A stretch of DNA of 64,000 bases from CAWBCR01 sp963787375 (GTDB lineage Bacteria > Chloroflexota > Anaerolineae > Aggregatilineales > UBA3940), in NCBI GenBank assembly GCA_963787375.1, contig CAWBCR010000022.1, positions 62,001-126,000 on the forward strand, in the 5' to 3' direction. The position numbers were made by a program, and so were the translations under genes. Each line of letters starts with the position of its first letter. Within the stretch, counting starts at the first letter, position 1. Positions 44,696 through 54,475 of the stretch are shown one piece after another. Under the pieces are notes generated by a model that was not told the DNA's origin, ran no database searches, and worked only from the letters and a program-made list of their open reading frames with translations.

Positions 44696-44750
44696 TAAAG
44701 TGTGCGGTGTCTTGGTCGAAAGCCCCATCCTCCAAGACCCGCACACTTTA
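44696..44750. repeat. 55-base near-perfect palindrome
   Basis: TAAAGTGTGCGG (44696-44707) and GTCTTGG (44709-44715) pair with CCAAGAC (44732-44738) and CCGCACACTTTA (44739-44750): 19 bp with one bulged T and a 16-base loop. No U-tract follows on either strand, so it is not a normal terminator. It could be a palindromic mobile repeat or an RNA-processing element. Confidence 0.55.
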
Positions 44751-44765
44751 GCGTTCACCTTCAAA

Positions 44766-44800
44766 AGAACGGCGGCTGCTTCGCGAGCAGCCGCCGTTCT
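44766..44800 (-). terminator. strong intrinsic terminator
   Basis: A perfect 15-bp stem (AGAACGGCGGCTGCT and its complement) with a 5-base loop is followed on the minus strand by TTTGAAGG after the TTCT end of the stem. It lies 21 bases after the stop of the small membrane protein. Confidence 0.7.
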
Positions 44801-44821
44801 GTATTGTGTGCGTACAGGGGT

Positions 44822-45148
44822 CTACCAGTGGCCCAGCCGAGATATCGCGGCGATGACCAGCACCGGCCCGATGATCAGGCCGGGCCAACCCACCACCAGG
44901 TGACCGAGATAGGCCGGCGCGGCAATGCCCAGCCCAACGTATATGGCAATCCCGGCCACGCCCGGCAGCCAGCGCGGGCGGGTGTCGTAGCCCAGCCAGT
45001 GCAGCACGTCCTCGCACCATGCTCCCACGCTCACCCAGGCGAAGATGAAGAAGACCGGCAGCATGCTGAACAGCAGCGCGATAGCGAAGAACGGCGCCCG
45101 TGCGGCGCGCAGCAGCGGACTGTCCAGATCACCTGTGTGTTGCGTCAT
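44822..45148 (-). CDS. small membrane protein of unknown function
   Basis: The ATG at 45148 follows GGGAGG by six bases and gives 108 residues; ATG 45151 is an alternative. It has about three membrane segments (PFFAIALLFSMLPVFFIF, GVAGIAIYVGLGIA, GLIIGPVLVIAAI). I do not recognise a family. It is followed by a strong terminator and lies 26 bases upstream of the DUF255 gene's stop-side region, so co-transcription with it is possible. Confidence 0.6.
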   Translation of the reverse strand: MTQHTGDLDSPLLRAARAPFFAIALLFSMLPVFFIFAWVSVGAWCEDVLHWLGYDTRPRWLPGVAGIAIYVGLGIAAPAYLGHLVVGWPGLIIGPVLVIAAISRLGHW

Positions 45149-45197
45149 CATCTGCCTCCCGTAATGAGGCACATCATAGCCCCGGCGGGAACCTCCG

Positions 45198-47265
45198 TCA
45201 AGCCCCGGCGGGCCAATCCAGCTCGGCGGCGAGCGCGCCGGGCGTGTCGACCGGCAGCCTGCACATGTAGCTCCGGCAGACGTAGGCCGCCGCGTGCCCG
45301 TCGAGCAGGTCGCGGCCTTCGAGCAGTGGGATGATCTGCGCGGCAGTGGTGTCGCCGGGCGCTCGCAGCGCGACGACCTGGTTGGGCCGGTAGGGCTGCC
45401 AGATCACGTCGAGCAGTGCGCGGGTGTCCGCGTCGGCAAGGCCACCCACCACCGCAATCTCGTGCGGCTGGCCCAGCGCAAAGTCAAACTGGGATGCCAG
45501 ATAACCGAACGCCTGTGGGTACTGCTGCATCGCCCCGTCAAAGCGGGCCAGCACACGCATCGCCATCTCGCGCCAGGTCGGGCGGTCGGCCAGAATGGCA
45601 TGGCGCAGGAGGACGCCAACCGCGCCCGACGCGCCCGACGGTGTGGCATTGTCGGTCACTTCCTGCGGGCGGGTGATCAGTGTTTCGTGGTCACGGGCCG
45701 TGTCATAAAAGCCGGATATGTCGTCCCAGAACAGATCGACCATCGTCTCAGCCAGCGCCAGCGACTCGCGGTACCAGCGCAGGTCAAAGGTCGTCTGGTA
45801 GAGCTCAAGCAGCGCCCGCGACAGGAAAGCGTAGTCCTCCAGATAGGCATCGAAGCGCGCGCGGCCATCCTTGTACGATCGGCGCAGCCGCCCGCCCGCG
45901 CCGCCCATCTCGCGCAGGATGAAGTCGGCGGCGCGAGCGGCCATGTGCGTCAGGTCGTCGCGATCCAGCACACGCCCAGCCTGAGCCAGGCTGTCGATCA
46001 TGAGGCCATTCCAGGCCGTGAGGATCTTGTCGTCGCGGCGCGGCCTGACGCGGGTTTCGCGGCGCTCAAACAGAATGCCGCGCGCCGCGCCGACCTCGCC
46101 CAGCAGCGCGTCGACAGACAGCGCGTGCCGCTCTGCGACCGTCTCGGGCGGCTCCGGCACCCACAGGATGTTCTGCCCGTCGAAGTTCGGGCCGCGCAGC
46201 ACGCCCCAGAAATCGAGCACCGCGTCGGCGTTTACTAAGCTGCCAAGCACGCCGCGCAGTTCGTCGGCCTGCCAGATAAAGAACTTGCCCTCCTCGCCCT
46301 CACTGTCGGCGTCCTGGGAACTGTGGAAGCCACCGGATGGATCGGTCATCTCGCGGGCGGCGTAGGCGGCAATGTCCTCGACGACCTGCCGATAGCGGCG
46401 CTCGCCGGTCACCTGGTAGGCGTGTAGATAAACGCTGAGCAGTTGCGCGTTGTCGTACAGCATCTTCTCGAAATGCGGCACGAGCCACATCGTATCAGTG
46501 GAATAGCGATGGAAACCGCCGCCGATCTGGTCGTACATGCCACCCCACGCCATGCGATCGAGCGTATGGGTGACCATCTTCAGCGCCTCCGGCCACGCGT
46601 AGCGATAGTGCAGCCGCAGCAGCAGGTCGAGCGCCATTCCGGGCGGGAACTTGGGGCGTGTGCCAAATCCGCCCCATTGTGCATCATAGCGCTGTGCGAA
46701 GCCCTGGAAAGCCAATTGAAGCGTCTGGTCGGTGGGATCGCCGCTCTCACCGGTGTCCAGGCTGACACGCCCGCTGATGGCCTCGGTGAGGCGCTGCGCG
46801 TCGTCCGCCAGCCGGTCGCGACGCTGCGCATAGGTCTCCGCTATCCGCAGCAGCACCTGCTTGAAGGATGGCATCCCCTGGCGCGCTGCCGCGGGAAAAT
46901 AGGTGCCACCGTAGAACGGGCGGCCATCTGGCAGCAGCCACACCGACATCGGCCAGCCCCCTCCCCCGGTCAGCGCCTGTACAGCGTTCATGTAGATGCT
47001 GTCCACGTCGGGGCGTTCCTCGCGGTCGACTTTGACGCACACGAAGTACGCGTTCATGATGGCCGCCGTCTGCTCATCCTCAAACGAACTCGTGGGCCAT
47101 CACGTGGCACCAATGGCAGGCCGAATAGCCAATGCTCAGGAATACCGGCTTGTCCTCGGCGCGGGCTTTCTCAAAGGCGGCATCGCCCCACGGGTACCAG
47201 TCGACCGGGTTGTCCTTGTGTTGGAGGAGGTACGGGCTCGTCTCGCCGGCCAGTCGGTTGGGCAT
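45198..47265 (-). CDS. DUF255/thioredoxin-domain protein (YyaL/SSP411 type), frameshifted
   Basis: An N-terminal thioredoxin-like domain (PYLLQHKDNPVDWYPW, then SACHWCHVM with the CxxC pair, about 46-52) is followed by a long alpha/alpha-toroid domain like N-acylglucosamine 2-epimerases (WGGFGTRPKFP, YDQIGGGFHRYS, FHSSQDADSEGEEGKFF). The true start is ATG 47265; AGGAG precedes it. The frame breaks at an extra A near 47087 between CHVMAHE and FEDEQTAA. The total of about 688 residues is typical. The enzyme activity of this family is unclear. It lies 164 bases from pgl; that gap shows only a weak hairpin. Confidence 0.82.
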
Positions 47266-47429
47266 ATTGTCTCCTGATGGGCTTCAAGGTTGCTGCACTT
47301 GGTGTGAGCATAGCAGGGACAGCCGGGCGCGTCCTTGCAGCGGCGGAGGATGGCCAACGAGGAGGATCGACACCGGGGAAAGCGCCTGCTGGCCATCTTT
47401 CCCCTGCGACGATTGAAGACGGGGTGATT

Positions 47430-48167
47430 CTACTCTGGCAGCTTCGCGGCGGCGGCCTGGTCGACGATCCACGTCAGATCGCCATCGACGGGCTTGATGG
47501 CCTGTGCCGGGAAGGTGCTGGGGCGATAGTCGCCATACAGTACGGCTGCCAGCGTATCGGCCTTCTCGCTGCCCGCCACCAGGAAGATGATATGCGCGGC
47601 GTGGTTGAGCACTGGCAGCGTCAGCGTGATGCGCTCCTCGTGAAGCTGCGGCACGCTGTAAGCCAGGACGCGGTTGGACAGGTCGCTAACGGCGCGCGTT
47701 CCGGGGAAGATCGAGGCGGTGTGGCCGTCGGGGCCCATCCCCAGCAGGACCAGGTCGAAGCGCGGCCAATCACGCGGGCCGAGATTGAATTGGCGTTCAA
47801 GGAGCAGCGTGTAATCATATTCAGCGCTGCGGGACAGGCTCTCGCCGTCCATACGGAAGACTTGGTCTCTGGGCACCGGCACGTGCTTGAGCAGAAGCTC
47901 ATTCACCATACCATAGTCGCTGCGCGGATTGTCGGGTGGCACGCGCCGCTCGTCACCCCAGAAGACAAACGTCTGCTGCCAGGGGCACTTCGCCTGCCAC
48001 TCTTGCTCGGCGAGAAGGCGATACAGCGGCTGCGGTGTGCTCCCGCCCGACAGTGCCACGCGGAACGCCCCGCGGGCCTCGACGGCCTCGGCAGCGATAC
48101 TCACCCAGCGCTCGGCTGCCGCCTGTGCAACTGCCTGGGAATCTGCTACCCTGATGACATTGGTCAC
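47430..48167 (-). CDS. pgl: 6-phosphogluconolactonase
   Basis: It hydrolyses 6-phosphogluconolactone, the second step of the oxidative pentose phosphate pathway. A 245-residue protein of the NagB-like fold with VALSGGSTPQPLY (about 38-50), WGDERRVPPD (about 70-79) and LLGMGPDGHTASIFPG (about 140-155), which are family signatures. It is the last gene of the tkt-rpiB-gnd-zwf-opcA-pgl operon, 18 bases after opcA. Confidence 0.92.
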   Translation of the reverse strand: MTNVIRVADSQAVAQAAAERWVSIAAEAVEARGAFRVALSGGSTPQPLYRLLAEQEWQAKCPWQQTFVFWGDERRVPPDNPRSDYGMVNELLLKHVPVPRDQVFRMDGESLSRSAEYDYTLLLERQFNLGPRDWPRFDLVLLGMGPDGHTASIFPGTRAVSDLSNRVLAYSVPQLHEERITLTLPVLNHAAHIIFLVAGSEKADTLAAVLYGDYRPSTFPAQAIKPVDGDLTWIVDQAAAAKLPE

Positions 48168-48185
48168 GGTACCTCACTTGTGTAA

Positions 48186-49303
48186 TCACTTCTCGTCAGC
48201 GTGCGCGGCGGTAACAATCTCCGCTGCCCGCTGGAGTGCGCGTTGATAGACAGGATCGTACTTCAGATCAAGCTGGGCGACCAGCGCCGCCGACGTGCTC
48301 ACCGGCACAAAGGGGTGATCGCTACGCAGCGCCGCCGGTGACGCGTCGTTGAGGCGCAGTTCTACACAGCCACGTTCCGGCACGAACTGCACGCGGGGCA
48401 TCACGAACGGCGGCTCATCACCGGCTTGCACAAACACCCCCGAGATCTCGCCGGGTGGAAGCTGCTTGGAAGTGGTCTCCACGATTTCCACTTTTCCGGA
48501 CCAGCTCCCTTTACGCCACATTGTGACGTAGCCGCCGGTGGGCCCGGTCTGCGCCGACTCAAGCTCCCAGCCGAGCCGGTCGGCCAGCCACCCGACCAGA
48601 AGCAGCGCGCGCTGCGAGTCACGCAGGTCGCCGCTGGCCACGTGGTTCACATCGATGGTGCGGATGTGATCCAGCGGCTGCCGCAGATCGGGCGCATCCC
48701 AGATCTGGGCGAGGAATCGCCGCCAGGGTGTCAGCCGGTCCCAGACCAGATCGGCCAGCGGCATGTTGTCCAGCGCGGCAAGCTGTCTGAGCTGATGCGC
48801 TGGCTGATCGAACGTATCCGAGTTCGACCAGCACACGGTCCGCCTCCTGTCGCATGGCAGCGAATAGATGCTCGTTCGGGTCAGGCACAGCCATCCACCA
48901 CAGGTAGACCGGCAGATCGGCAGCCAGCAGCGAGATCACTGTGCTGTGGATCTCGTGACGCACGTCGCCGCCTACCGCCAGCGCGACCAACTCGCCGCAC
49001 ACCTGGCGGCCCTTGACCACCTGGCAGTACGTGGTCACCCAGCAGTCCAACCCTGGTGGGCCATCGGGATCGGCCTGCACGAGGATCACACGGCCTGGCC
49101 GTCGCGCGGTCACATCTGTGATCTGCCGCACCGTGGCGTCGATCTCGTCTGGACCACCAATGGCATATACCACCAGGTTGTGAAGTCCGGGCGCGGATGA
49201 CAGCCTCCTCGTTGAGCGCCTCAGACGCCCACAGGTCCCGCAGCGCGCCGCGGATTGACCGGGCGCTGGTATGCTTCAGCTCGTTCTGGATGATCTGCGC
49301 CAT
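48186..49303 (-). CDS. opcA: glucose-6-phosphate dehydrogenase assembly protein OpcA, with two frameshifts
   Basis: OpcA promotes assembly and redox activation of G6PDH in cyanobacteria and actinobacteria. The start is ATG 49303, ten bases after the zwf stop. Three frames join: 49303 to about 49184 (NELKHTSARSIRGALRDLW), then to about 48824 (VYAIGGPDEI...PVYLWWMAVPD), then to 48186 (SDTFDQPAHQL...HIRTIDVNHV). Each break is an extra base: a doubled T at 49183-49184 and a doubled A at 48823-48824 (reading VDSDTF once removed). The total of about 372 residues is normal. Confidence 0.88.
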
Positions 49304-49313
49304 TGCCCGCCCT

Positions 49314-50874
49314 TTACAATCGCCGCCACTGGCGGCCATCTCGCGCGAGAAGTTGCTCCGCACCCCTCGGCCCCCAGGTGCCAGACTCTGTACGTTTCGA
49401 GAGACGGTGCACTACTGCTTTCCCAGTTGGCCAACACCGGGTCGACCAGCCGCCAGGCCCACTCGATCTCGTCGCTGCGGGCAAACAGCGTTGCATCGCC
49501 CAGGATCGCGTCCAACAGCAGGCGCTCGTAGGCTTCCGGCGGATCGGTGATGCCGAACGACGTGCCGTATCGGAAATCCATGGTCACCGGGCGGCGCTGA
49601 ACGCCCTGCCCCGGCTGCTTCGACTCGAACCTGAGCGTGATGCCTTCGTCGGGCTGGATGCGCAGCGCCAGAACGTTAGGGCGCAGGTCACCATCGTCTT
49701 CCCCAAACAGGAGGTGCGGGGCCGATTTGAAATGGATGGACACTTCGCTGGCGCGGGTGGGCATGCGCTTGCCCGAGCGCATGTAGAACGGGACACCCTG
49801 CCAGCGCCAGTTGTCCACCGACCACTTGAGCGCGGCATAGGTGGCTGTCTGCGAGTCCTCGGCAACGCCTTCTGCCTCGCAGTAGCCGGCCACGCGCTCC
49901 CCATCGACCATGCCGTCAGCATACTGCGCCCGCACGGTGTTAGTGGCGATGATTTTCTCGTCTATCGGGTGCATCGCCCGCAGCACCTTGACCTTCTCAT
50001 CGCGGATGGCGTCGGCCTCGAAGCCGACCGGTGGCTCCATTGCCACCAACGTAACGATCTGCAGGATATGGTTCTGGAAAATGTCGCGCATGACCCCGGC
50101 TTTGTCGTAGTATTCGGCGCGACCCTCGACGCCTACCGACTCTGCCACGCTGATCTGAACATGGTCGACATAACGCCGGTTCCAGATCGGCTCGAAGATG
50201 GCGTTGGCAAAGCGCAGCACCAGGATGTTCTGGACGGTCTCTTTGCCCAGATAGTGGTCGATGCGATAGACCTGCCCCTCCTTGAAGACAGTGTGGACTG
50301 TCTCGTTCAACGCCCCTGCCGTCGACAGGTCGTTGCCAAACGGCTTCTCGATGATCACCCGCCGCCAGCCGCCTTCGGTGTCGTGTGCCATTCCCGCCCC
50401 GCCCATACACGTCACTATCTTGGAATACCATACCGGAGGTGCAGCCAGATAGTACAGGCGGTTATCGGACACGCCGCGCTCTCGTGCCTTGTCACCGAGG
50501 AAAGCGTCAAGCGCCGCGAAACGCTCCGATTCGTCGAAGTTGCCCTGCACGTAGAACAGGTTCCGCGCGAACTCTTCCCACATCGCGCGGTCGGCAGCGC
50601 CTGGATCGAATCGCCCGAACTCCGAAACAGCCTTGTACATCTCCTCGCGGAAATGTTCATGCGTCCAATCGCGGCGGGCGTAGCCGATGATGGCGTAGTT
50701 GTTTGGTAGCTGGTCAGATTGGGCCAGGCTGAACAGCGCCGGCACGAGCTTGCGCGCTGTGAGGTCACCGGTTGCGCCGCAGATCACGATGGCGACCGGC
50801 TCGGGCGGCCTGCCCATCCTCGGGCCTTCGCGCAGCGGGTTGTCTGTCAGTGGGGCGTTGGGTTTGTCGGCCAT
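49314..50874 (-). CDS. zwf: glucose-6-phosphate 1-dehydrogenase (frameshift near the C-terminus)
   Basis: It oxidises glucose-6-phosphate to the lactone with reduction of NADP. The coenzyme motif ICGATGDLTARKL is at about residues 31-43, the substrate motif RIDHYLGKE at about 205, and the family core NHILQIVTL at about 270. The frame is broken near 49389 by one extra base; the restored tail (YESGTWGPRGAEQLL) ends at 49314 for about 519 residues. It belongs to the pentose phosphate operon, six bases after gnd. Confidence 0.93.
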
Positions 50875-50880
50875 ATCATC

Positions 50881-51784
50881 CTACTTCTTGTGAACAGCGT
50901 GTCCGCCAAATGCATTGCGCAGCGCGGCCAGCAGCCGGGCTGAGTAGCTGTTGTCCTGGCGTGAACGAAAGCGCATTTGCAGCGCTAGCGTGATGACTGG
51001 CAGCGGGATCGAGAGGTCAATGCCCTCCTCGACCGTCCAGCGGCCCTCGCCCGAGTCGACTACGAACGGCTCTACCCAATCAAGCTCGGGATCTTCTTCG
51101 AGCACGTTGCCTGCCAGCTCAAGCAGCCACGACCGGATCACGCTGCCGTATAGCCACAGCCGGGACAGCGCCGCAAGGTCAACGTCGAACTCCTCTTTGG
51201 CTTCGATCGACCTCGAGGCCCTCGGCGATGGCTTCCATCATGCCATACTCAATGCCATTATGCACCATCTTGACGAAGTGCCCCGCGCCGCTCGGCCCCA
51301 CACGGGCGCAGCCATTCTCCGGTGCCAGCGCTTTGAAGATCGGCTCCACATGGTCATAGGCATCCTGCTCGCCGCCGACCATCAGGTTAAAGCCCTCCTT
51401 CAGGCCCCAGATACCGCCGCTCACGCCGCAGTCTAGCATGGCGATGCCCTTGTAGCGCAGCATCTGCGCGCGCTCCATCGAGTTCTTGTAGTAGGAGTTG
51501 CCGCCCTCAATGATGATGTCGCCTTCGCCCAGCAGAGGGGCAAGCTCCTGCAAGGTCAGCGTCACCGGATCGCCGTGCGGCAGCATGATCCACATGACGC
51601 GAGGCATCTCGTCGAGCTTTGCGACCGCGTCCTCAAGCGAGTCGGCGAGAATTGCGCCCGCATCTTGGGCTTCTTTCATGGCGTCTTCATTCAGGTCGAA
51701 CGCCACAACGCTGTGCTGGTTCTGGATGAGACGCCTGGTCATTCCCATCCCCATCTTGCCCAGTCCGATCATCGCAAGTTTCAT
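50881..51784 (-). CDS. gnd: 6-phosphogluconate dehydrogenase, short (decarboxylating, YqeC-type), frameshifted
   Basis: It converts 6-phosphogluconate to ribulose-5-phosphate and CO2. The start ATG 51784 lies six bases after AAGGAG. It has IGLGKMGMGM (about 6-15), GGNSYYKNS (about 98) and GAGHFVKMVHNGIEYG (about 170-185), the substrate and catalytic Lys region. The C-terminus continues in another frame after an extra base near 51208 (EVIEAKEEFDVD). At about 301 residues it is the short form, often NAD-linked. It is the third gene of the pentose phosphate operon. Confidence 0.9.
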
Positions 51785-51855
51785 GACACGCTCCTTCATC
51801 AGCGAATCCAACCACCCCGGGCTGCGCAGCGGCGCATTCCGGCGCGCCGCCCGGC

Positions 51856-52315
51856 CTACTTCCGGCCAAACTCCCGTTCGATAGCCGTGATCTTGTCGAC
51901 GCGGCGGGCGTGGCGGTCAACGCCGTCGAACACGGCATCCAGATAGCTGCGCACCAGGTCGCGCGCCAGCTCGACGCCCACCACACGCCCGCCCAGCGTC
52001 AGTACATTCATCATGTCGTGCTCAACGCCCTGCCGCGCCGAATACAGAATCGTGGCAGATAGCCGCCCGCACGCCGGGTATCTTGTTCGCAGCAATGCTG
52101 GCCCCCACCCCGCTGCCGCAAATCAGGATGCCTCGCTCGGCCTTCCCGCCGATCACGGCCTCACCCACTGCGCGGGCGAAGTCGGGATAGTCGTCAGCCG
52201 GGTCAAGCCGGTACGATCCGACATCAATCACCTCGTGGCCCAGCCCAGCCGCGTAAGCCTTGAGGTCTTCCTTCAGATCGAAGCCTGCATGGTCCGAGCC
52301 AATTGCGACTTTCAT
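51856..52315 (-). CDS. rpiB: ribose-5-phosphate isomerase B (frameshifted)
   Basis: It interconverts ribulose-5-phosphate and ribose-5-phosphate. The N-terminus IGSDHAGFDLKE, the catalytic-cysteine segment ILICGSGVGASIAANK and the joined tail (YSARQGVEHDMMNVLTLGGRVVG) are those of RpiB. The frame is broken by one extra base near 52045 in HDS/YSARQ. The total of about 153 residues is normal. It lies 12 bases after tkt and 71 before gnd. Confidence 0.92.
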
Positions 52316-52327
52316 CGTCAGGCACCC

Positions 52328-54346
52328 TCACTTGCCCAGCAGGTCGCGGGCGCGCGCGGCCACGTTCTCGGCGCTGAAGCCAAATTCCTTCATGACGACG
52401 CCACCCGGCGCGGACGCGCCGAAGTGATCGAGGCCCACTACGCCGCCGTGCTCGCCAACGTACTTGTACCAGCCCAGAGTCGCGCCCGCCTCGACCGCCA
52501 GACGCGGCGGGCCGTCCGGCAGCAGCACCGACTGGCGGTACTCCTCAGGCTGCGCGTCGAACAACTTCCAGCACGGCATCGACACCACACGCGCGCCGAC
52601 GCCACCCGCGGCCAGCTTATCGGCGGCCTGCAGCGCTAGTGAGACCTCGGAGCCGGTCGCGATCAGGATGACATCGGGTGCGCCGTCCGCATCGCGCAGG
52701 ACGTAGCCACCCTTCGCAGCCTCAGATGCGGGGGCCAGCTTAGTACGATCGAGGATCGGAAGGTTCTGGCGTGTCAGCGCCATCAAGCTGGGCCCATCGG
52801 TGCGCAGCAGCGCCTGCCGCCACATCTCGCCAACCTCGTTCGCATCGGCGGGGCGCATCACCCACAGGTTAGGTACGGCACGCAGCGCCATCAATTGTTC
52901 GACCGGCTGGTGCGTGGGGCCGTCTTCCCCTAAACCGATGCTGTCGTGTGTGAAGACGAACACGACGCGCTTCTCGGACAGCGCTGCCAGCCGGATTGGG
53001 GGGCGCATATAATCCGAGAAGATGAGGAACGTGGCTGTATAAGGGATGACCCCACCGTGATGAGCCATGCCGACCGCGATTGAGCCCATCGCGTGCTCGC
53101 GAATGCCAAACTGGAGGTTGTGTCCACCTTTGTCCCAGCCAAAGCGGCCTGAGTCTTTGAGCCAGGTCTTGGTGCTGGGCTCCAGATCGGCCGAGCCGCC
53201 GACGAGATCGGGTAGGTTCTTGAACAGCCCATTTAGCACTTTGCCGCCTGCCACGCGAGTCGAGACCGGCCCATCTTCAGGCTTGAAAACGGGGATACCC
53301 GCATCCCATCCGCCGGGAAGCTCACCTTTGGCCATGCGCAGGAGCTCGGCAGCCTGCTCTTGATGCTGTCCGCGGTAGGCGTCAAACTGCTTCTGCCAGT
53401 ACGCCTCCCACTCCGCGCCCCGGTCGATGGCCTCGCGGAAATGCTCCAGCGCATCGCCAGGGATGTAGAACAACGGCTCTACCGGCCAGTCAAGGTTCTC
53501 TTTGGCGGCCTTGACCTCATCCTCGCCGAGTGGCTCGCCGTGCGCCGCGCCGGTTCCGGCCTTGTGCGGGCTGCCGAAGCCGATGACGGTGCGGCACATG
53601 ATCAGCGAGGGACGATCCTCGATGGCCTTCGCCTCGTTGATCGCCGCATCGACCGCCGCCATGTCGTTGCCATCGATAGGCCCAGCGACGTGCCAGCCGT
53701 AGGCCCGGAAGCGCGCGCCGACATCCTCGCGGAAAGTCCAGTCGGTATCGCCCTCGATGCTGATACCGTTGTCGTCGTACAGGTAAACCAGCTTGCCCAG
53801 TCGCTGCGTGCCAGCATAAGAAGCCGCCTCCGCCGAGACGCCTTCTTCGAGATCGCCGTCGCTGACGATGGCATAAATGGTATGGTCGATGACGGTGTGG
53901 TCGGGCGTGTTGAAGCGCTCCGCCAGAACGCGCTGTGCCACCGCCATGCCGACCCCGTTGGCGAAACCCTGGCCCAGCGGGCCGGTCGTCACTTCGACCC
54001 CGGGTGTCAGGTGGCTTTCCGGGTGGCCGGGCGTGATGCTGTCCCACTGGCGGAACTGCTTGATTTGCTCAAGCGGCAGGTCGTAGCCAGTGAGATGCAG
54101 CAGCGCATATAACAGCATCGACCCGTGCCCGGCGGACAGGATGAAACGGTCGCGGTTGATCCAGTTGGGATTGCGCGGGTTGTGGCGCAGGTGACGCGTC
54201 CACAGCGTGTAGGCCATGACGGCGGCGCCCATCGGCAGGCCCGGATGGCCAGAGTTTGCCTTCTGGACGGCATCGACCGCCAGGAAGCGAATCGTGTTGA
54301 CGCACATCTGGTCGAGATCGGTCATGGTTGTGGTTGGCGTTGACAT
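52328..54346 (-). CDS. tkt: transketolase
   Basis: It transfers two-carbon units between sugar phosphates using TPP. The protein has 672 residues and an intact frame. It has ANSGHPGLPMGAA (about 30-42), GPLGQGFANGVGMA, the TPP motif SDGDLEEGVS...DDN (about 162-193), FTHDSIGLGEDGPTHQPVEQ (about 460-480) with the catalytic His/Glu region, and the C-terminal GGVVMKEFGFS. It is the first gene of the operon, directly downstream of a strong promoter. Confidence 0.95.
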   Translation of the reverse strand: MSTPTTTMTDLDQMCVNTIRFLAVDAVQKANSGHPGLPMGAAVMAYTLWTRHLRHNPRNPNWINRDRFILSAGHGSMLLYALLHLTGYDLPLEQIKQFRQWDSITPGHPESHLTPGVEVTTGPLGQGFANGVGMAVAQRVLAERFNTPDHTVIDHTIYAIVSDGDLEEGVSAEAASYAGTQRLGKLVYLYDDNGISIEGDTDWTFREDVGARFRAYGWHVAGPIDGNDMAAVDAAINEAKAIEDRPSLIMCRTVIGFGSPHKAGTGAAHGEPLGEDEVKAAKENLDWPVEPLFYIPGDALEHFREAIDRGAEWEAYWQKQFDAYRGQHQEQAAELLRMAKGELPGGWDAGIPVFKPEDGPVSTRVAGGKVLNGLFKNLPDLVGGSADLEPSTKTWLKDSGRFGWDKGGHNLQFGIREHAMGSIAVGMAHHGGVIPYTATFLIFSDYMRPPIRLAALSEKRVVFVFTHDSIGLGEDGPTHQPVEQLMALRAVPNLWVMRPADANEVGEMWRQALLRTDGPSLMALTRQNLPILDRTKLAPASEAAKGGYVLRDADGAPDVILIATGSEVSLALQAADKLAAGGVGARVVSMPCWKLFDAQPEEYRQSVLLPDGPPRLAVEAGATLGWYKYVGEHGGVVGLDHFGASAPGGVVMKEFGFSAENVAARARDLLGK

Positions 54347-54436
54347 GATCTTCCTCTACAGTCAGGAGCACTGTTGCGCGGGCAGCAGGCTCAGAAGAAT
54401 TCGTTTAGTTGTAAGGCTCACAGCAGCTTCACTATG

Positions 54437-54466
54437 ATTGTAAGGGTGTTGGCAGGGATTGTCCAA
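54437..54466 (-). promoter_or_regulatory. promoter of the pentose phosphate operon
   Basis: TTGGAC (54461-54466) and TACAAT (54437-54442) are 18 bases apart on the minus strand, about 90 bases before the tkt start. It overlaps the end of the Hsp90-like gene region. Confidence 0.6.
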
Positions 54467-54475
54467 CTGGCTGTG

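Noticed and set aside
44696..44750. The large palindrome as an intrinsic terminator
   Set aside because: No U-tract follows on either strand.
46443..48185. 580-codon plus-strand open frame opposite the DUF255 and pgl genes
   Set aside because: It spans two well-supported minus-strand genes and has no protein-like composition.
48186..52315. Programmed ribosomal frameshifting in the pentose phosphate operon
   Set aside because: None of the break points shows a slippery heptamer or a following pseudoknot-like structure, and the shifts occur in genes that are not known to be recoded.
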